Shown in pieces: positions 42,731 through 52,625 of a DNA stretch of 64,000 bases (position 1 is the stretch's first letter; every line of letters starts with the position of its first letter). Under the pieces are notes generated by a model that was not told the origin of the DNA, ran no database searches, and saw only the letters and a program-made list of their open reading frames with translations. This stretch comes from Enterocloster bolteae (lineage in GTDB: Bacteria; Bacillota; Clostridia; Lachnospirales; Lachnospiraceae): the NCBI RefSeq assembly GCF_002234575.2, contig NZ_CP022464.2, positions 3,162,001 to 3,226,000 of the forward strand, written 5' to 3'. The translations under genes were made by a program, and so were the position numbers.

Positions 42731-43495
42731 TTGAAACACATCAGCCGTATAAAGGAAGTGTCAGAACTGTTCCATTTGCCGGCTTCGGCCCTGCGTTACT
42801 GGGATGACGAGGGATTGATTCGCTTTGAAAGGTCAAAGGACAACCATTACCGCTGTCCCACTTCCCAAACCATGCTGGATATATGTGATGTGATTTTTTA
42901 CCGCAGCCTGTCTCTGTCCATCAAGGAGATAAAGTCCATTCCTGGCATGTGCGTAGAGGATGTGGACCACACCCTGGAGACAAACGCAAGACGGCTGGAG
43001 GACCAAATCAGGCAGATGCAGATGACGCTTGAAAAGCTTCAAACACGGCGCTCCATGGTCCAGCGCATTATGGACCTGGAGCGGACTTCGTTTCAGGTCC
43101 TGAGGGACCTTCTCCCTGCCATGAAACTGTTTTCTCCTGAGGACAGGGAATCCCTGGAGACCTATGTACAAGATCCATACCAGTCCTCCATTCTGATTAA
43201 ACCACAACAAGGCCAGGAGATACAGTATGGTATCTTCCTGGCCTGCCCGGATTATGATTTGGGAAACAGTGTCATCCTGCGGGACCAGGACGCCGAATCC
43301 AGGCTGTATCTGAAGGGGCTTCTCAAGGTAAATGCCCAATCCCCGGACTGCAATAACGCAGGAGCATTCCTGGAAGCCGCCCAGTCCATGGGATATGGCT
43401 CAGGACAACTGACAGGCCGTTATCTGCTAACTGCCTGTGACGGGTACCGCTGCGATTATTACGAAGCCTGGCTTGAGATATGGGACAATGGATAA
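42731..43495 (+). CDS. MerR-family transcriptional regulator
   Basis: 254 residues, TTG start preceded by AAGGAGGAA. N-terminal MerR helix-turn-helix and wing (RIKEVSELFHLPASALRYWD, GLIRFERSKDNHYR), then a dimerisation coiled coil (about 75-120) and an effector domain with GyrI-like character. It probably senses compounds exported by the divergent MATE pump. Confidence 0.92.
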   Translation: MKHISRIKEVSELFHLPASALRYWDDEGLIRFERSKDNHYRCPTSQTMLDICDVIFYRSLSLSIKEIKSIPGMCVEDVDHTLETNARRLEDQIRQMQMTLEKLQTRRSMVQRIMDLERTSFQVLRDLLPAMKLFSPEDRESLETYVQDPYQSSILIKPQQGQEIQYGIFLACPDYDLGNSVILRDQDAESRLYLKGLLKVNAQSPDCNNAGAFLEAAQSMGYGSGQLTGRYLLTACDGYRCDYYEAWLEIWDNG

Positions 43496-43549
43496 TGAGT
43501 TGTCAGCTGACAATTTTCAGATATACCCTGGATGTGAGTATGGTCAGGT

Positions 43550-44401
43550 TCATGGCTGACAGCAGATTTGTGACAAACAGGACAAATATCCGTATCCTCC
43601 CACCCATACACCCGTAATCGTATTATCTTCGGTATCCAGATTAACGTATATTCTGGAAATGCTGTTTAGATTATGCCCCTGTTCAAAGATATACTGGTCC
43701 TGTTTTGACACGTACCTGTATAAATAGCAGGCCAGGGCACAGTTGGAGGTGCCGGTTGCGGATTCCTCATCTATGCCGTAAAGCGGGGCAAAATTTCTGC
43801 ATATGGCAGTCAGACCCATCTCCTTTGCCAGGGAAAACGCATGGATGCCGATGCATTCTTTCTCACGGCTTAGTCTGGTGATGGCGGAAAAATCAGGCGT
43901 CATCCGGCCCAGAATCTCAGGGTCCGTTACCGGAAGTATAATATCTTTTAATCCTGTGGACACGATTTGCACAGGTAAGGCATCCGGGATACCGTCAGAA
44001 TCAAAGCATGCCTTCACATCCCCTTTATCCAGTCTTTCATAGAACTCCGGGATATTCTGCTCCATGAATATCAGACCGCTTTTATCCACACGTATTCTCA
44101 ATATACCGGATTTTGTCTCAATGGTATACTCCTGTTTTTCAAGCCGCCCTAAATGCCGCAGCACAGTAAAAGTCCCGATTGTGGCGTGACCGCACAGAGG
44201 AACTTCGCCCACAGAGGTAAAGTATTCTAATTTAAAATCAGCCAGCTCTGAATCAGCGACAAAGGCGGTCTCTGAATATCCCATGAGAAGGGCGATTTCT
44301 GTTTTTTCTGCTTCATTCAGGCGGGCCTGCTGCAATACCACACCCGCCTTGTTTCCGCCTCTGTTATCTTTGCTGAACGCATTTGCCACATAAACATCCA
44401 T
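43550..44401 (-). CDS. PhzF-family isomerase/epimerase-like protein
   Basis: 283 residues from ATG 44401 with AGGAG upstream. N terminus DVYVANAFSKDNRGGNKAGV, then the catalytic-glutamate segment MGYSETAFV and the motif VGEVPLCGHATIGT, all typical of PhzF (diaminopimelate-epimerase fold). Substrates of most members are unknown. Starts within the end of nrdD (overlap region GAATGATAATGG), so it may be cotranscribed with it. Confidence 0.92.
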   Translation of the reverse strand: MDVYVANAFSKDNRGGNKAGVVLQQARLNEAEKTEIALLMGYSETAFVADSELADFKLEYFTSVGEVPLCGHATIGTFTVLRHLGRLEKQEYTIETKSGILRIRVDKSGLIFMEQNIPEFYERLDKGDVKACFDSDGIPDALPVQIVSTGLKDIILPVTDPEILGRMTPDFSAITRLSREKECIGIHAFSLAKEMGLTAICRNFAPLYGIDEESATGTSNCALACYLYRYVSKQDQYIFEQGHNLNSISRIYVNLDTEDNTITGVWVGGYGYLSCLSQICCQP

Positions 44402-44403
44402 TA

Positions 44404-46476
44404 TCATTCTCCTATGCGGAACATAATCCTGTTCCTAAACTCCTGCGCCTTGCCGTCATTCCAATCATGGACAGGTCTGTAATAGCCCGCAATCCTGCTG
44501 TAAACATCCGCAGCGCCATTGCATTTCGGACACCTCTCCTGTCTGCCGGGCAGATAGCCGCAGGTCTGGCAGATGGTATAAACAGGAGACAGTGTGAAAC
44601 AGGGAATATGGTGTTCTGTAATCATACTGCTGAGCAGATCCCGTGCCTTTTTCCAGTCCTCCAGTTCCCGCTCCATATACACATGGAATACAGTGCCTGT
44701 GGTATAAAGAGGCTGCAGGGAATCCTGGTTTATGAGTGCACCCTGCAATGTGCCGTCATAATCCGCCGGCAGTTTGGTGCTGTTTGTATAATAGGGGGTG
44801 TCCCCTTCGTGTCCGGCTGTCCGGATCCCGGAAAAACGCTCACGGTCCAGCCTGGCGAAACGGAAGGTAGCTGACTCTGCGGGCGTTGCTTCCAGGCCGT
44901 AGAGATTACCGTACTCCATCTGGTATCCAATCAGCTTTTCACGCATATGGTTCAGGACAGAGACAGCAAACTTCTTTGTCTCCTCTGATTCCAGGCCGGC
45001 TTTCAGCCACTGCGCATTGAGCCCTGCTTCATTCATGCCGATGACGCCGATGGATGAAAAGTGGTTGTCAAAATCAGTGAGGTAACAGGCCGTATAGGGA
45101 TAAAGACCATTCTTTAACAGGGTGGAGATCACATTCCGCTTAATGCTCAGGGAACGGGCAGCCAGGTCCATCATCTGGTCCAGCCGGGCATAAAACTCTT
45201 TCTCGTCCTTTGACTGGTACGCAATCCGGGGAAGATTGACCGTGACCACGCCAACGGAACCTGTATGTTCCCCATAACCGAAAAAGCCGCCAGCCTTTTT
45301 CCGCAGCACATGGAAATCCGGCCGGATTCCATCATAAGAAGTCCTTACATCTTCCGGTTTCATGCCATTTCCCATATAATTGATGAAATATGGGGTTCCG
45401 TAATGGGATGCCAGGGAAAACAATAGCCGGTTTTGTTCGTTGTCAGACCAGTCATAATCTGCTCCTATCCCATAAGCCGGAATAGGATACTGGAATCCCA
45501 GGCCATTGGCATCGCCTTCCAGCATGGTTTCCAGAAACGCCCTGTTTACCATGTCCATTTCCTTCTGGCAGTCTCCGTAAGTAAATTCCATTCTCCTGCC
45601 GCCCACAATGGCCTTTTCGTCAGCCATGTCCCCTGGAACCTTCAGGTCCATGAAAATGTGGGAAAATGGGGCCTGGGTACCCCAGCGGCTGGGAGTGTTG
45701 ACTCCAAAGACAAACGCCTCCATGCATTTCTTAACCTTATCATAGGACAGGTTGTCTGCCTTCACAAAGGGAGCCAGGTAGGTATCAAAGGAGGAAAATG
45801 ACTGGGAGGCAGCCCACTCATTCTGCATAATTCCCAGAAAGTTTACCATCTGGTTGCAGAGGGTGGCCAGGTGCTTGGCCGGAGATGCGGTAATCTTCCC
45901 GGTGATGCCGCCCAGGCCGTCTAACAGAAGTTTTCTGAGGGACCATCCGCAGCTGTAGCTGGTCAGCATGGATAAATCGTGGATATGGATGTCCCCGTTT
46001 ACATGGGCATCGGAAATCTCCCGGTCATAGACTTCTGTAAGCCAGTAATTGGCAGTCACTGCGCCGGAATTGTTCAGAATCAGACCGCCTACAGAATATG
46101 TGATGGTTGAATTTTCCTTGACGCGCCAGTCCTCCACCTTTACATAGTTATCCACCACATCCTTGTAGTCCAGGATGGTCTTATCCAAATTCCTGATTTT
46201 CTCCCGCTGTTTCCGGTATAGTATGTAGGCCTTGGCCACATCAGTGTAGCCGGATTCCTCCAGGACTTTCTCCACGCTGTCCTGTATATCCTCCACGCTA
46301 ATCCGGCTGTCTTTTATCTTCATCTGGAAATCAGATGTGACCCGGAGCGACAATAGCTCGATAATATCAGCCGTATATGATTTACCTGTTGCTTTAAAGG
46401 CCTTCTTGATAGCCAGCGTTATCTTATCCAATTGGAATTCCACGGTTTCCCCGTCCCTTTTAGCCACTAAAAGCAT
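44404..46476 (-). CDS. nrdD: Anaerobic ribonucleoside-triphosphate reductase
   Basis: 690 residues. N-terminal ATP-cone (VAKRDGETVEFQLDKITLAI) for allosteric control, the glycyl-radical barrel, a C-terminal zinc site formed by C636, C639, C649 and C652, and the radical glycine G664 in SRIAGYYRP. It makes dNTPs without oxygen and needs the radical-SAM activase NrdG. No nrdG is adjacent, which differs from many organisms. AAGGAGGAG precedes the ATG. Confidence 0.97.
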   Translation of the reverse strand: MLLVAKRDGETVEFQLDKITLAIKKAFKATGKSYTADIIELLSLRVTSDFQMKIKDSRISVEDIQDSVEKVLEESGYTDVAKAYILYRKQREKIRNLDKTILDYKDVVDNYVKVEDWRVKENSTITYSVGGLILNNSGAVTANYWLTEVYDREISDAHVNGDIHIHDLSMLTSYSCGWSLRKLLLDGLGGITGKITASPAKHLATLCNQMVNFLGIMQNEWAASQSFSSFDTYLAPFVKADNLSYDKVKKCMEAFVFGVNTPSRWGTQAPFSHIFMDLKVPGDMADEKAIVGGRRMEFTYGDCQKEMDMVNRAFLETMLEGDANGLGFQYPIPAYGIGADYDWSDNEQNRLLFSLASHYGTPYFINYMGNGMKPEDVRTSYDGIRPDFHVLRKKAGGFFGYGEHTGSVGVVTVNLPRIAYQSKDEKEFYARLDQMMDLAARSLSIKRNVISTLLKNGLYPYTACYLTDFDNHFSSIGVIGMNEAGLNAQWLKAGLESEETKKFAVSVLNHMREKLIGYQMEYGNLYGLEATPAESATFRFARLDRERFSGIRTAGHEGDTPYYTNSTKLPADYDGTLQGALINQDSLQPLYTTGTVFHVYMERELEDWKKARDLLSSMITEHHIPCFTLSPVYTICQTCGYLPGRQERCPKCNGAADVYSRIAGYYRPVHDWNDGKAQEFRNRIMFRIGE

Positions 46477-46602
46477 GTTCTTGTCTCCTCCTTGTTAGGC
46501 GTGATTCACTGTCGGTATAAGCAGATTTATTATATTATATCAAAGACATGGGCATAAATACAGCATCATTTCACCAGAATACGCTGTCCTTCCATCCGGC
46601 GT

Positions 46603-47841
46603 TTATTGGATGCCGTCAATGGCCTGTATCACCTCTTCCAGGGAAAGCCATTTATCCCATTCATACCCCGGCTTCTCTGAGGATGTGTCATAGACAGCCC
46701 GGAATGCCTGATTGTATTCCTCCTGCGTCATCATGACACCTTCCCATTCATATTGATAGATGGGGTTCCCCTCCTCATCAAACTGCACATGGGAGTTATC
46801 CTCAGCCCCATAATATCCGGAAGCAATGGGAAGCAGCCGGCCCGATTCCATACTGTACACAATATCGTAGTAGTAATCCATATTTCCCTCAGAGTTGCAC
46901 AGAAGATTTCCGCGTTCAATATAAGAGAAATAGAGTCTGGACAGCTGCGTTTCATAGGCAGCCCCGTCTGCAAAACTGACTATCTTGCAGCCCGTTGCCT
47001 CGTCGATGCCGATTTCCACCAATTCGGGGATGTCGTCGTCATTGATGTAAATTAAATTATACCCCTGCCACTGACCGCTGTCCTGGGATTGGAGAAGGCC
47101 GGTATAGGCCTGCTGCCAGCCGGAGGCAGATACACTGGGCCTGCCTTTGCCCGCGCCCAGAAATCCCAGGACAGACTGTACGGTCTTTTCGGCAAGGGCC
47201 GAGTTGGCGTTTTCCGACAGACTTCTCTCCAGGGTAAAGCTGCCGTCAGCCTTTCCGCTGTAGATTCTCACCTCAGGATATCCTGTGCCTGTCTTTGGCC
47301 CGGAGGCCGGTGAGTAGCTGCATATGATGATGATATCATTGAAACCATCGCTGTTATAGTCGGGAAAGGATACTGCCTCCACCTTGTTAAACGTCTCGTT
47401 ACTTCGTGTGTTGCCCTCATACACGCCGTCCAGAAGGCAAACTGTTTTTTTCTCCTTCTTTATCTCAAACATAACATCTGCAAGAGGATTTTGAAGGCTG
47501 TCCGGTTTATAGGACGCAAATGTGACGCTGCCCAATGGCTCCAGGGTCACATCAAACGTCTGGTCTTTAATCAGCAGATATCCGGCCTCCCCCTGGGCTG
47601 AATCAGCCGGTGCAGCGGTGCTGCCTATGGGATGCTCCGATGACTGCTCAGACTGGGAGCCCTCTTGGGTGTCAATCCTGATTTCCGGTTCGGCCTCAGT
47701 GCTTTGGGATTCTGCCTGTTCCGGGGACAGCGCATGGGATGGTTCCTTGTGCCCGCAGGCAGTCAATACGCCGCACAGCGCCATGCAGAGTAAAGGTGCT
47801 GTCAGTTTTTTTGAAATATGTTTGTTAGTGATATACTTCAT
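46603..47841 (-). CDS. Lipoprotein with FG-GAP/VCBS-like segment
   Basis: 412 residues. Signal peptide with lipobox LTACG, an Ser/Glu/Gln-rich linker, then a segment LIKDQTFDVTLEPLG and a calcium-loop-like DYNSDGFNDIIIICSY as in VCBS/FG-GAP repeats. Outer face of the membrane. The DQ-T/S-FDV motif recurs in the lipoprotein at 54845-55579. Function unknown. Three 11-bp direct repeats lie upstream. Confidence 0.85.
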   Translation of the reverse strand: MKYITNKHISKKLTAPLLCMALCGVLTACGHKEPSHALSPEQAESQSTEAEPEIRIDTQEGSQSEQSSEHPIGSTAAPADSAQGEAGYLLIKDQTFDVTLEPLGSVTFASYKPDSLQNPLADVMFEIKKEKKTVCLLDGVYEGNTRSNETFNKVEAVSFPDYNSDGFNDIIIICSYSPASGPKTGTGYPEVRIYSGKADGSFTLERSLSENANSALAEKTVQSVLGFLGAGKGRPSVSASGWQQAYTGLLQSQDSGQWQGYNLIYINDDDIPELVEIGIDEATGCKIVSFADGAAYETQLSRLYFSYIERGNLLCNSEGNMDYYYDIVYSMESGRLLPIASGYYGAEDNSHVQFDEEGNPIYQYEWEGVMMTQEEYNQAFRAVYDTSSEKPGYEWDKWLSLEEVIQAIDGIQ

Positions 47842-47884
47842 ATTTAGTTACCCTCGTTTTCATATGTGCTTTGGTTTTTAAGAT

Positions 47885-47917
47885 ACAGTCAATATACAGT
47901 CAATATACAATTAATAT
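47885..47917 (-). promoter_or_regulatory. Three 11-bp direct repeats upstream of the lipoprotein gene
   Basis: On -, ATATTGACTGT occurs twice in tandem (47885-47906) after a variant ATATTAATTGT (47907-47917), 44-76 bases before the start codon. An 11-bp period is typical of sites for OmpR/PhoB-family response regulators. Confidence 0.6.
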
Positions 47918-47947
47918 AGTTCAGTCAATCCAGTGTTTTCTGTCCCG

Positions 47948-48607
47948 CTACAAGTAAGAGCTTGTCCTGGTCATGTCTGTCACCAAATCCGGGTTATCCT
48001 GCTTCATACGTTCCAGCAGAAGTTCAATGTTCGCTGTTTTTCCCTGAATGTTCTTAAATTCCTGTTCCGTAATACCTACCAGCTGGATAAACTCCGTCTT
48101 TCCATAGACAGAATCCTGAGACACCGCCTCTGTGTCCATGGTGGTTATCAGTGCCGTGATAGCTGAATCCGTCCCTACATGAAGGGATGTGCCGTTACCT
48201 GCTATATACTGGCTGGGGAGAAAAAACTGATTTTGGGTATAGGTGTAGCGGGCAAGATTTGAGAGCATATCAATTGCCCAGAGACAATCTTCCGGCTCCT
48301 TTTCCCTAAGCTTGATGGTCATCTCATAACCCCACTTATTCCATTCTCCGCCAAAGGACTCCTCATCTGCATAAAGCTCCGTCATTCCAAATGTCACAAT
48401 ATGCTTATATCCCTTGGGAGAATCATAGATGGAATAGCCGTCCAGGTAGCAGTCGCCGCCAAATATGGCCCTGGCCATCATGTTTGTGCCATAATGCCGG
48501 GGCTCCTGTCCCGGGTAGAGCCGCTCAAATTCCTGTTCAATGGTTTCCCAGCCCGGCGCCCATTCTTCGTTTTCTTTTACGCGTTTTAAAAATTCTTCTT
48601 TTGTCAT
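47948..48607 (-). CDS. Suppressor-of-fused (SUFU) domain protein
   Basis: 219 residues. The central region HIVTFGMTELYADEESFGGE, then WAIDMLSNLARYTYTQNQFF and GNGTSLHVGTDSAI match the SUFU domain. Bacterial SUFU proteins are commonly immunity proteins for polymorphic or contact-dependent toxins. No toxin gene is adjacent, so it may be an orphan or have another role. Stands alone between a lipoprotein and a YitT gene. Confidence 0.85.
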   Translation of the reverse strand: MTKEEFLKRVKENEEWAPGWETIEQEFERLYPGQEPRHYGTNMMARAIFGGDCYLDGYSIYDSPKGYKHIVTFGMTELYADEESFGGEWNKWGYEMTIKLREKEPEDCLWAIDMLSNLARYTYTQNQFFLPSQYIAGNGTSLHVGTDSAITALITTMDTEAVSQDSVYGKTEFIQLVGITEQEFKNIQGKTANIELLLERMKQDNPDLVTDMTRTSSYL

Positions 48608-48795
48608 TTGATTTCCTCACATGAGTTTTTATATAACCGTGGATGCAAAATATATCATCAGGAATATATCATCCGCGGATTCTATGAATTGCAGGAAGGA
48701 CCGCAATGTGATACAATACCACACGGGACGTTTGACGGACCGTTTAAAGGGGACCGTATATGTAAAAAAATGTATGTATTGGAGGCTTTGTTTTT

Positions 48796-49638
48796 ATGAA
48801 AAAGTGGGAAACGATCAGGGAGTTCATCATGATTACCTTTGCCACCGTCATTGTGGCGGCAGCTGTCTTTTTCTTCCTGATGCCAAGCCATGTATCGGTG
48901 GGAAGTATATCCGGTCTGGCAATTGTTCTGGGAAACTTTGTTCCCCTTAAGATTTCAGCAATCACCTTTATCCTCAATATGCTCCTTCTGGTTCTGGGCT
49001 TCCTGCTCATCGGAAGGGAATTCGGGGCAAAGACTGTTTACACCTCGTTCCTGCTGCCTGTGGTCCTGGCTGTTTTTGAGACGGCATTTCCGGAAAATGC
49101 TTCCATCACCAACGATGCGTTTCTGGATATGATATGCTATATCTTTGTGGTAAGCATCGGACTGGCCATGCTGTTTAACAGGAATGCGTCATCAGGCGGC
49201 CTGGATATCGTGGCAAAGCTTTTGAACAAATACCTGCATATGGAACTTGGCCGGGCCATGTCCATGTCAGGCATGTGCGTGGCACTGTCCGCGGCCCTGG
49301 TCTATGACAAGAAAATTGTGGTGCTCAGTGTCCTTGGCACCTATCTCAACGGAATCGTCCTGGACCATTTCATCTTTGGCTTTAACATAAAAAAGAGGGT
49401 GTGCATCATTTCCCAGCGGGAGGAAGAAATCAGGGAGTTTATCCTGCATCATCTCCACAGCGGCGCCACGATTTATGAAGCCATCGGAGCCTATGACGGC
49501 CAGCCAAGGAGGGAGATCATCACCATTGTTGATAAAAACGAGTATGTAACCCTGATGAATTATGTGCTGAAAACAGATAAGGATGCTTTTGTCACCGTGT
49601 ATACGGTAAATGAAATCATTTACAGGCCCAAGCATTAA
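48796..49638 (+). CDS. YitT family membrane protein (copy 1)
   Basis: 280 residues. About five to six hydrophobic segments in the first 190 residues (DUF161 repeats, SGLAIVLGNF and ASSGGLDIVAKLLN loops), then a soluble DUF2179 domain (VCIISQREEEIREFIL, REIITIVDKNEYV). Transport-like role presumed, substrate unknown. A second member is at 55844-56716. Confidence 0.92.
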   Translation: MKKWETIREFIMITFATVIVAAAVFFFLMPSHVSVGSISGLAIVLGNFVPLKISAITFILNMLLLVLGFLLIGREFGAKTVYTSFLLPVVLAVFETAFPENASITNDAFLDMICYIFVVSIGLAMLFNRNASSGGLDIVAKLLNKYLHMELGRAMSMSGMCVALSAALVYDKKIVVLSVLGTYLNGIVLDHFIFGFNIKKRVCIISQREEEIREFILHHLHSGATIYEAIGAYDGQPRREIITIVDKNEYVTLMNYVLKTDKDAFVTVYTVNEIIYRPKH

Positions 49639-49725
49639 CTGCAGCCCGGACATGGTTTTATTTCCATTTCCATCTTCTGTCTGATGTTGCCCGCATTCTC
49701 ATGTTGCAAAGGACCTTTCACTGCT

Positions 49726-50256
49726 CTACCTGGCGGAAATCAGATACTTTACAATATAATGGTATGCACCCACTGTAAAAGCAGGTATGAGGATTATGTA
49801 AGACAGAATATTGAGCATGGTAAAATTATAGACATTGGATGCCTCTCCATATTCAAGAACATATCTGCACACCATGCCCAGAATGGTCATAAGGAGGGTC
49901 AGAGGATAGACAGCCCTCTCTTTTGCCTTCCCGTAAAGGCCTGCAAATCCCCAACCTATGATTCCGTAAGAGCAAATCAGCAGATAAGCTTTGGTGAAAT
50001 CCAGGGGAAAGGGCTGGCTTCTTATGGGAAATGTAAAACAGCCTGCAAAGGCAATATAAAATAAAAGCAGACCCTTTACCATGACAGGATGGCGCATAAG
50101 AAAATGATTTATGGATTGGGCCGTCCTGTTTCCGTTTGTCCGGTTTTCTGCATTTGGATTTTTTGCCGCCCTGTTCTCCGCCATTCTGCGCCCTGACAAA
50201 AAACACAGGATGCTTATGATTAAAATTACGATGATGAAAGATAGGATACTGACCAT
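49726..50256 (-). CDS. Membrane protein, unknown
   Basis: 176 residues from ATG 50256 with GAGGAGG upstream; the frame is open further but lacks a site. Hydrophobic N-terminal helix (ILSFIIVILIISILCFLSG), a polar Asn/Arg linker and three to four further membrane segments. No known family recognised. Confidence 0.75.
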   Translation of the reverse strand: MVSILSFIIVILIISILCFLSGRRMAENRAAKNPNAENRTNGNRTAQSINHFLMRHPVMVKGLLLFYIAFAGCFTFPIRSQPFPLDFTKAYLLICSYGIIGWGFAGLYGKAKERAVYPLTLLMTILGMVCRYVLEYGEASNVYNFTMLNILSYIILIPAFTVGAYHYIVKYLISAR

Positions 50257-50312
50257 ACACGTCCTCCTCCCCTGCTGCTGGTTACCATGACAGAACTGAA
50301 TGACAGACAGCA

Positions 50313-51545
50313 TCACGGCGCCCATGAAAGAAGGCGCTCCACTGCACTGGCAGACATATAATAGCATTCATTGATACTTCTCATATCGTTGGCAATATTA
50401 TAGACAAAGGGGGCTGTCCAGATGACTGCTGTCTCCTCCTTTTGATAACACGATATAAACACATCCATGCCTTCCTTCCTGTAAACTGACAGTACCGCGT
50501 CAGGGGGACCTGGCGGCGGTTCCCGGTCCGGAAGAAAGGTCCAGTTCCTGCCGGTCATATCAGCAAATAACTGGTCTATCACCGGATTGGAGGTGGTGTA
50601 AAAATGATTCCGGTTTTTAAACTGTACTTCCACTGTGTCCCCGGACGGGCGTGAAATGCAAAGCAGGGGAATACCTTCTGCCGCCATCCAGTTTTTTTGC
50701 GACATGTATTCAATGGTTTCCCGCCCGTTCCATTTTCCCGTTACATTCCATGAATCTGTAAAGAAGGAATCGTCATGGTCCAGGGTAACCGGACGTTCCG
50801 GGGTGCTGTATGCCAGGCGCCCCTGATCGGTGCTTACCAGCAAAAGACTGCTCTTTATGTAGCCCTCTGCCGTATCCATGAATGCTGCAAGGGCGTCCGG
50901 ATCTCCGAAAAAGCCTGTCCTGTCCTCCTGCTGGAGTGCGAAATCTGCTGTGTGGGAGTGCGCTTCCACTGTTTTTTTATCCGGACCTATGTAAAAGATA
51001 CGAATGCTGTATGCGCCATATCCCTGGTTCATATAAGGTGAATATTCCATGAGATAATCCGCCCCGTTTTCTCTGTAGAGATACAGCATGGTCCAGCCTG
51101 CATGGGCCACACTGTAGTCATGCTCCCAGATGACCGGGGAATCAGCCGATTCTCCCGCCAATACCTTAAGGGAGGCATACTGTCCTCCTGATGCCTGGAA
51201 ATCAGCCAGTCCAGCAGTGATGCGCTCCGGTTCTCCATCATGGTCCAGATCTGCAAAGAATATAACGTCCGCGTCCGTTCCGTATTCCATGGGGCAGAGG
51301 GTTCCGGCGTCCGTCAGCAGCTCCGGTTTTACTGTGATTTCAGGCAGTGATTCTGACGCTGTTTCCGGCGCCGGCGCCTCGGACCGGTATTCCATGCCTT
51401 CCGGCAGGGCAGGCTCACGCGCCATGCTGCTGGCTGCAGTGGGAGATATTGTGCCGCCGCATCCGCAGAGGAGAACAGTCACAGCAAGTATTGTCACGAT
51501 TGGGGACCATATCATTTCTTTCCATCCTTTCTCTGCGCGTTTCAT
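50313..51545 (-). CDS. Lipoprotein, unknown
   Basis: 410 residues. Lipobox LLCGC follows a hydrophobic signal. Then a Ser/Pro/Glu linker and a domain containing DVIFFADLDHDGEPERITAG, a VCBS/FG-GAP-like calcium loop, as in the lipoprotein at 46603-47841. Probably an envelope protein. Cotranscribed upstream of the 176-residue membrane protein. Confidence 0.82.
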   Translation of the reverse strand: MKRAEKGWKEMIWSPIVTILAVTVLLCGCGGTISPTAASSMAREPALPEGMEYRSEAPAPETASESLPEITVKPELLTDAGTLCPMEYGTDADVIFFADLDHDGEPERITAGLADFQASGGQYASLKVLAGESADSPVIWEHDYSVAHAGWTMLYLYRENGADYLMEYSPYMNQGYGAYSIRIFYIGPDKKTVEAHSHTADFALQQEDRTGFFGDPDALAAFMDTAEGYIKSSLLLVSTDQGRLAYSTPERPVTLDHDDSFFTDSWNVTGKWNGRETIEYMSQKNWMAAEGIPLLCISRPSGDTVEVQFKNRNHFYTTSNPVIDQLFADMTGRNWTFLPDREPPPGPPDAVLSVYRKEGMDVFISCYQKEETAVIWTAPFVYNIANDMRSINECYYMSASAVERLLSWAP

Positions 51546-51614
51546 TTTTATACTAAAAGTATACTATAAGTGTGGGCAGAGAACTCTTAATTTTCCCTTG
51601 CAAAATTCCTAATA

Positions 51615-52439
51615 TCAGCGGTTCTGCGTATGCCTGCCAGACGTTTTGCCCGAAAGCATGAACAGAATCAGGGTGATGAATAAAAGAATGCCGATTATTA
51701 CCAGCGCAACGGATTGGACGAAGGAACATGTTTCATGGTATTGTCTCATCTCGTCTCCCTCTATCCAGCCGCTGTACAGGTCCAGGGCATTTCCCAGGCA
51801 GTTATCTTCCAGCACATCACGGTCTGTTATGCGGTATGCCTTTTTTTCCTTATCAGTCAGAAAGCGGGCGGCCCCCTCGTCCCAGTAATAGCCCACAGGA
51901 AGGGCCACCCTGCCTTTTGCAGGTATTCTGGTGATTGCGTTGTCCACCAGAGCCCAGGTTCTGGTTCCGTCCTTAAAAGTAATCAGGTAATACTGGGCAT
52001 AATCCGCATACGGCCTCATCCAGAAGGTGGTCCACCGGCTCCGTGTAATGGCGGGGGCAGTGACCCCGTAGGTTGGGCTGCGGCTGCTGTAATAGCCGCG
52101 CTGCGTTGACGGCCGGGTTCTGTGGCTGATTTGTTTATAGATACCGGTTGCTTGAAAGAGAGAGGCATCTGCCTCCCATGCGCCGATATAGTTTTTCTGT
52201 AAATCCGATACAGAGGTCATGTACCCGGTCGGCTCCGTACAGGGGTAACCTGCCCCGTATTTCAGCTCAAAACTGCCGTTATCGTCTTTTGACAGCACTT
52301 CCTCTGGGGTTACGGGCACGGCGGACCGGTACAGAAGTCCCTCAGCATTCAGCCGCGGAGCAATGGCAAGGAAGAAAATAAGCAGGACCACCTGTGCCGC
52401 AAGCATCCATAAAAGTCCATACCCCTTATCCTTTTTCAT
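51615..52439 (-). CDS. Two-pass membrane protein with extracytoplasmic domain
   Basis: 274 residues from ATG 52439 (GGAGG upstream; earlier in-frame starts at 52505 and 52460 are weaker). N- and C-terminal membrane helices (LWMLAAQVVLLIFFLAIA; SVALVIIGILLFITLILFML) enclose a ~210-residue outer domain rich in Tyr, Arg and Thr. Unknown function. Confidence 0.78.
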   Translation of the reverse strand: MKKDKGYGLLWMLAAQVVLLIFFLAIAPRLNAEGLLYRSAVPVTPEEVLSKDDNGSFELKYGAGYPCTEPTGYMTSVSDLQKNYIGAWEADASLFQATGIYKQISHRTRPSTQRGYYSSRSPTYGVTAPAITRSRWTTFWMRPYADYAQYYLITFKDGTRTWALVDNAITRIPAKGRVALPVGYYWDEGAARFLTDKEKKAYRITDRDVLEDNCLGNALDLYSGWIEGDEMRQYHETCSFVQSVALVIIGILLFITLILFMLSGKTSGRHTQNR

Positions 52440-52555
52440 ACCTTTCGTTCCTCCTGTCATCACTGGCTGTATGCCCGGATCAAGGTGTATCGGATCCTGA
52501 GGCATGTATTGTCATTTGTATTATACCATACAAATAAAATCCAGGACATAAAAAG

Positions 52556-52607
52556 GAACCCCGCGGTTTTGATGATGTGATGCTGCATCACCGCCACTGC
52601 GGGGTTC
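52556..52607 (-). terminator. Terminator of the hsp20 genes
   Basis: GAACCCCGC pairs with GCGGGGTTC around a structured loop; on - the stem is followed by CCTTTTTAT. Confidence 0.82.
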
Positions 52608-52625
52608 TGTTATGCTATGCCGGGT

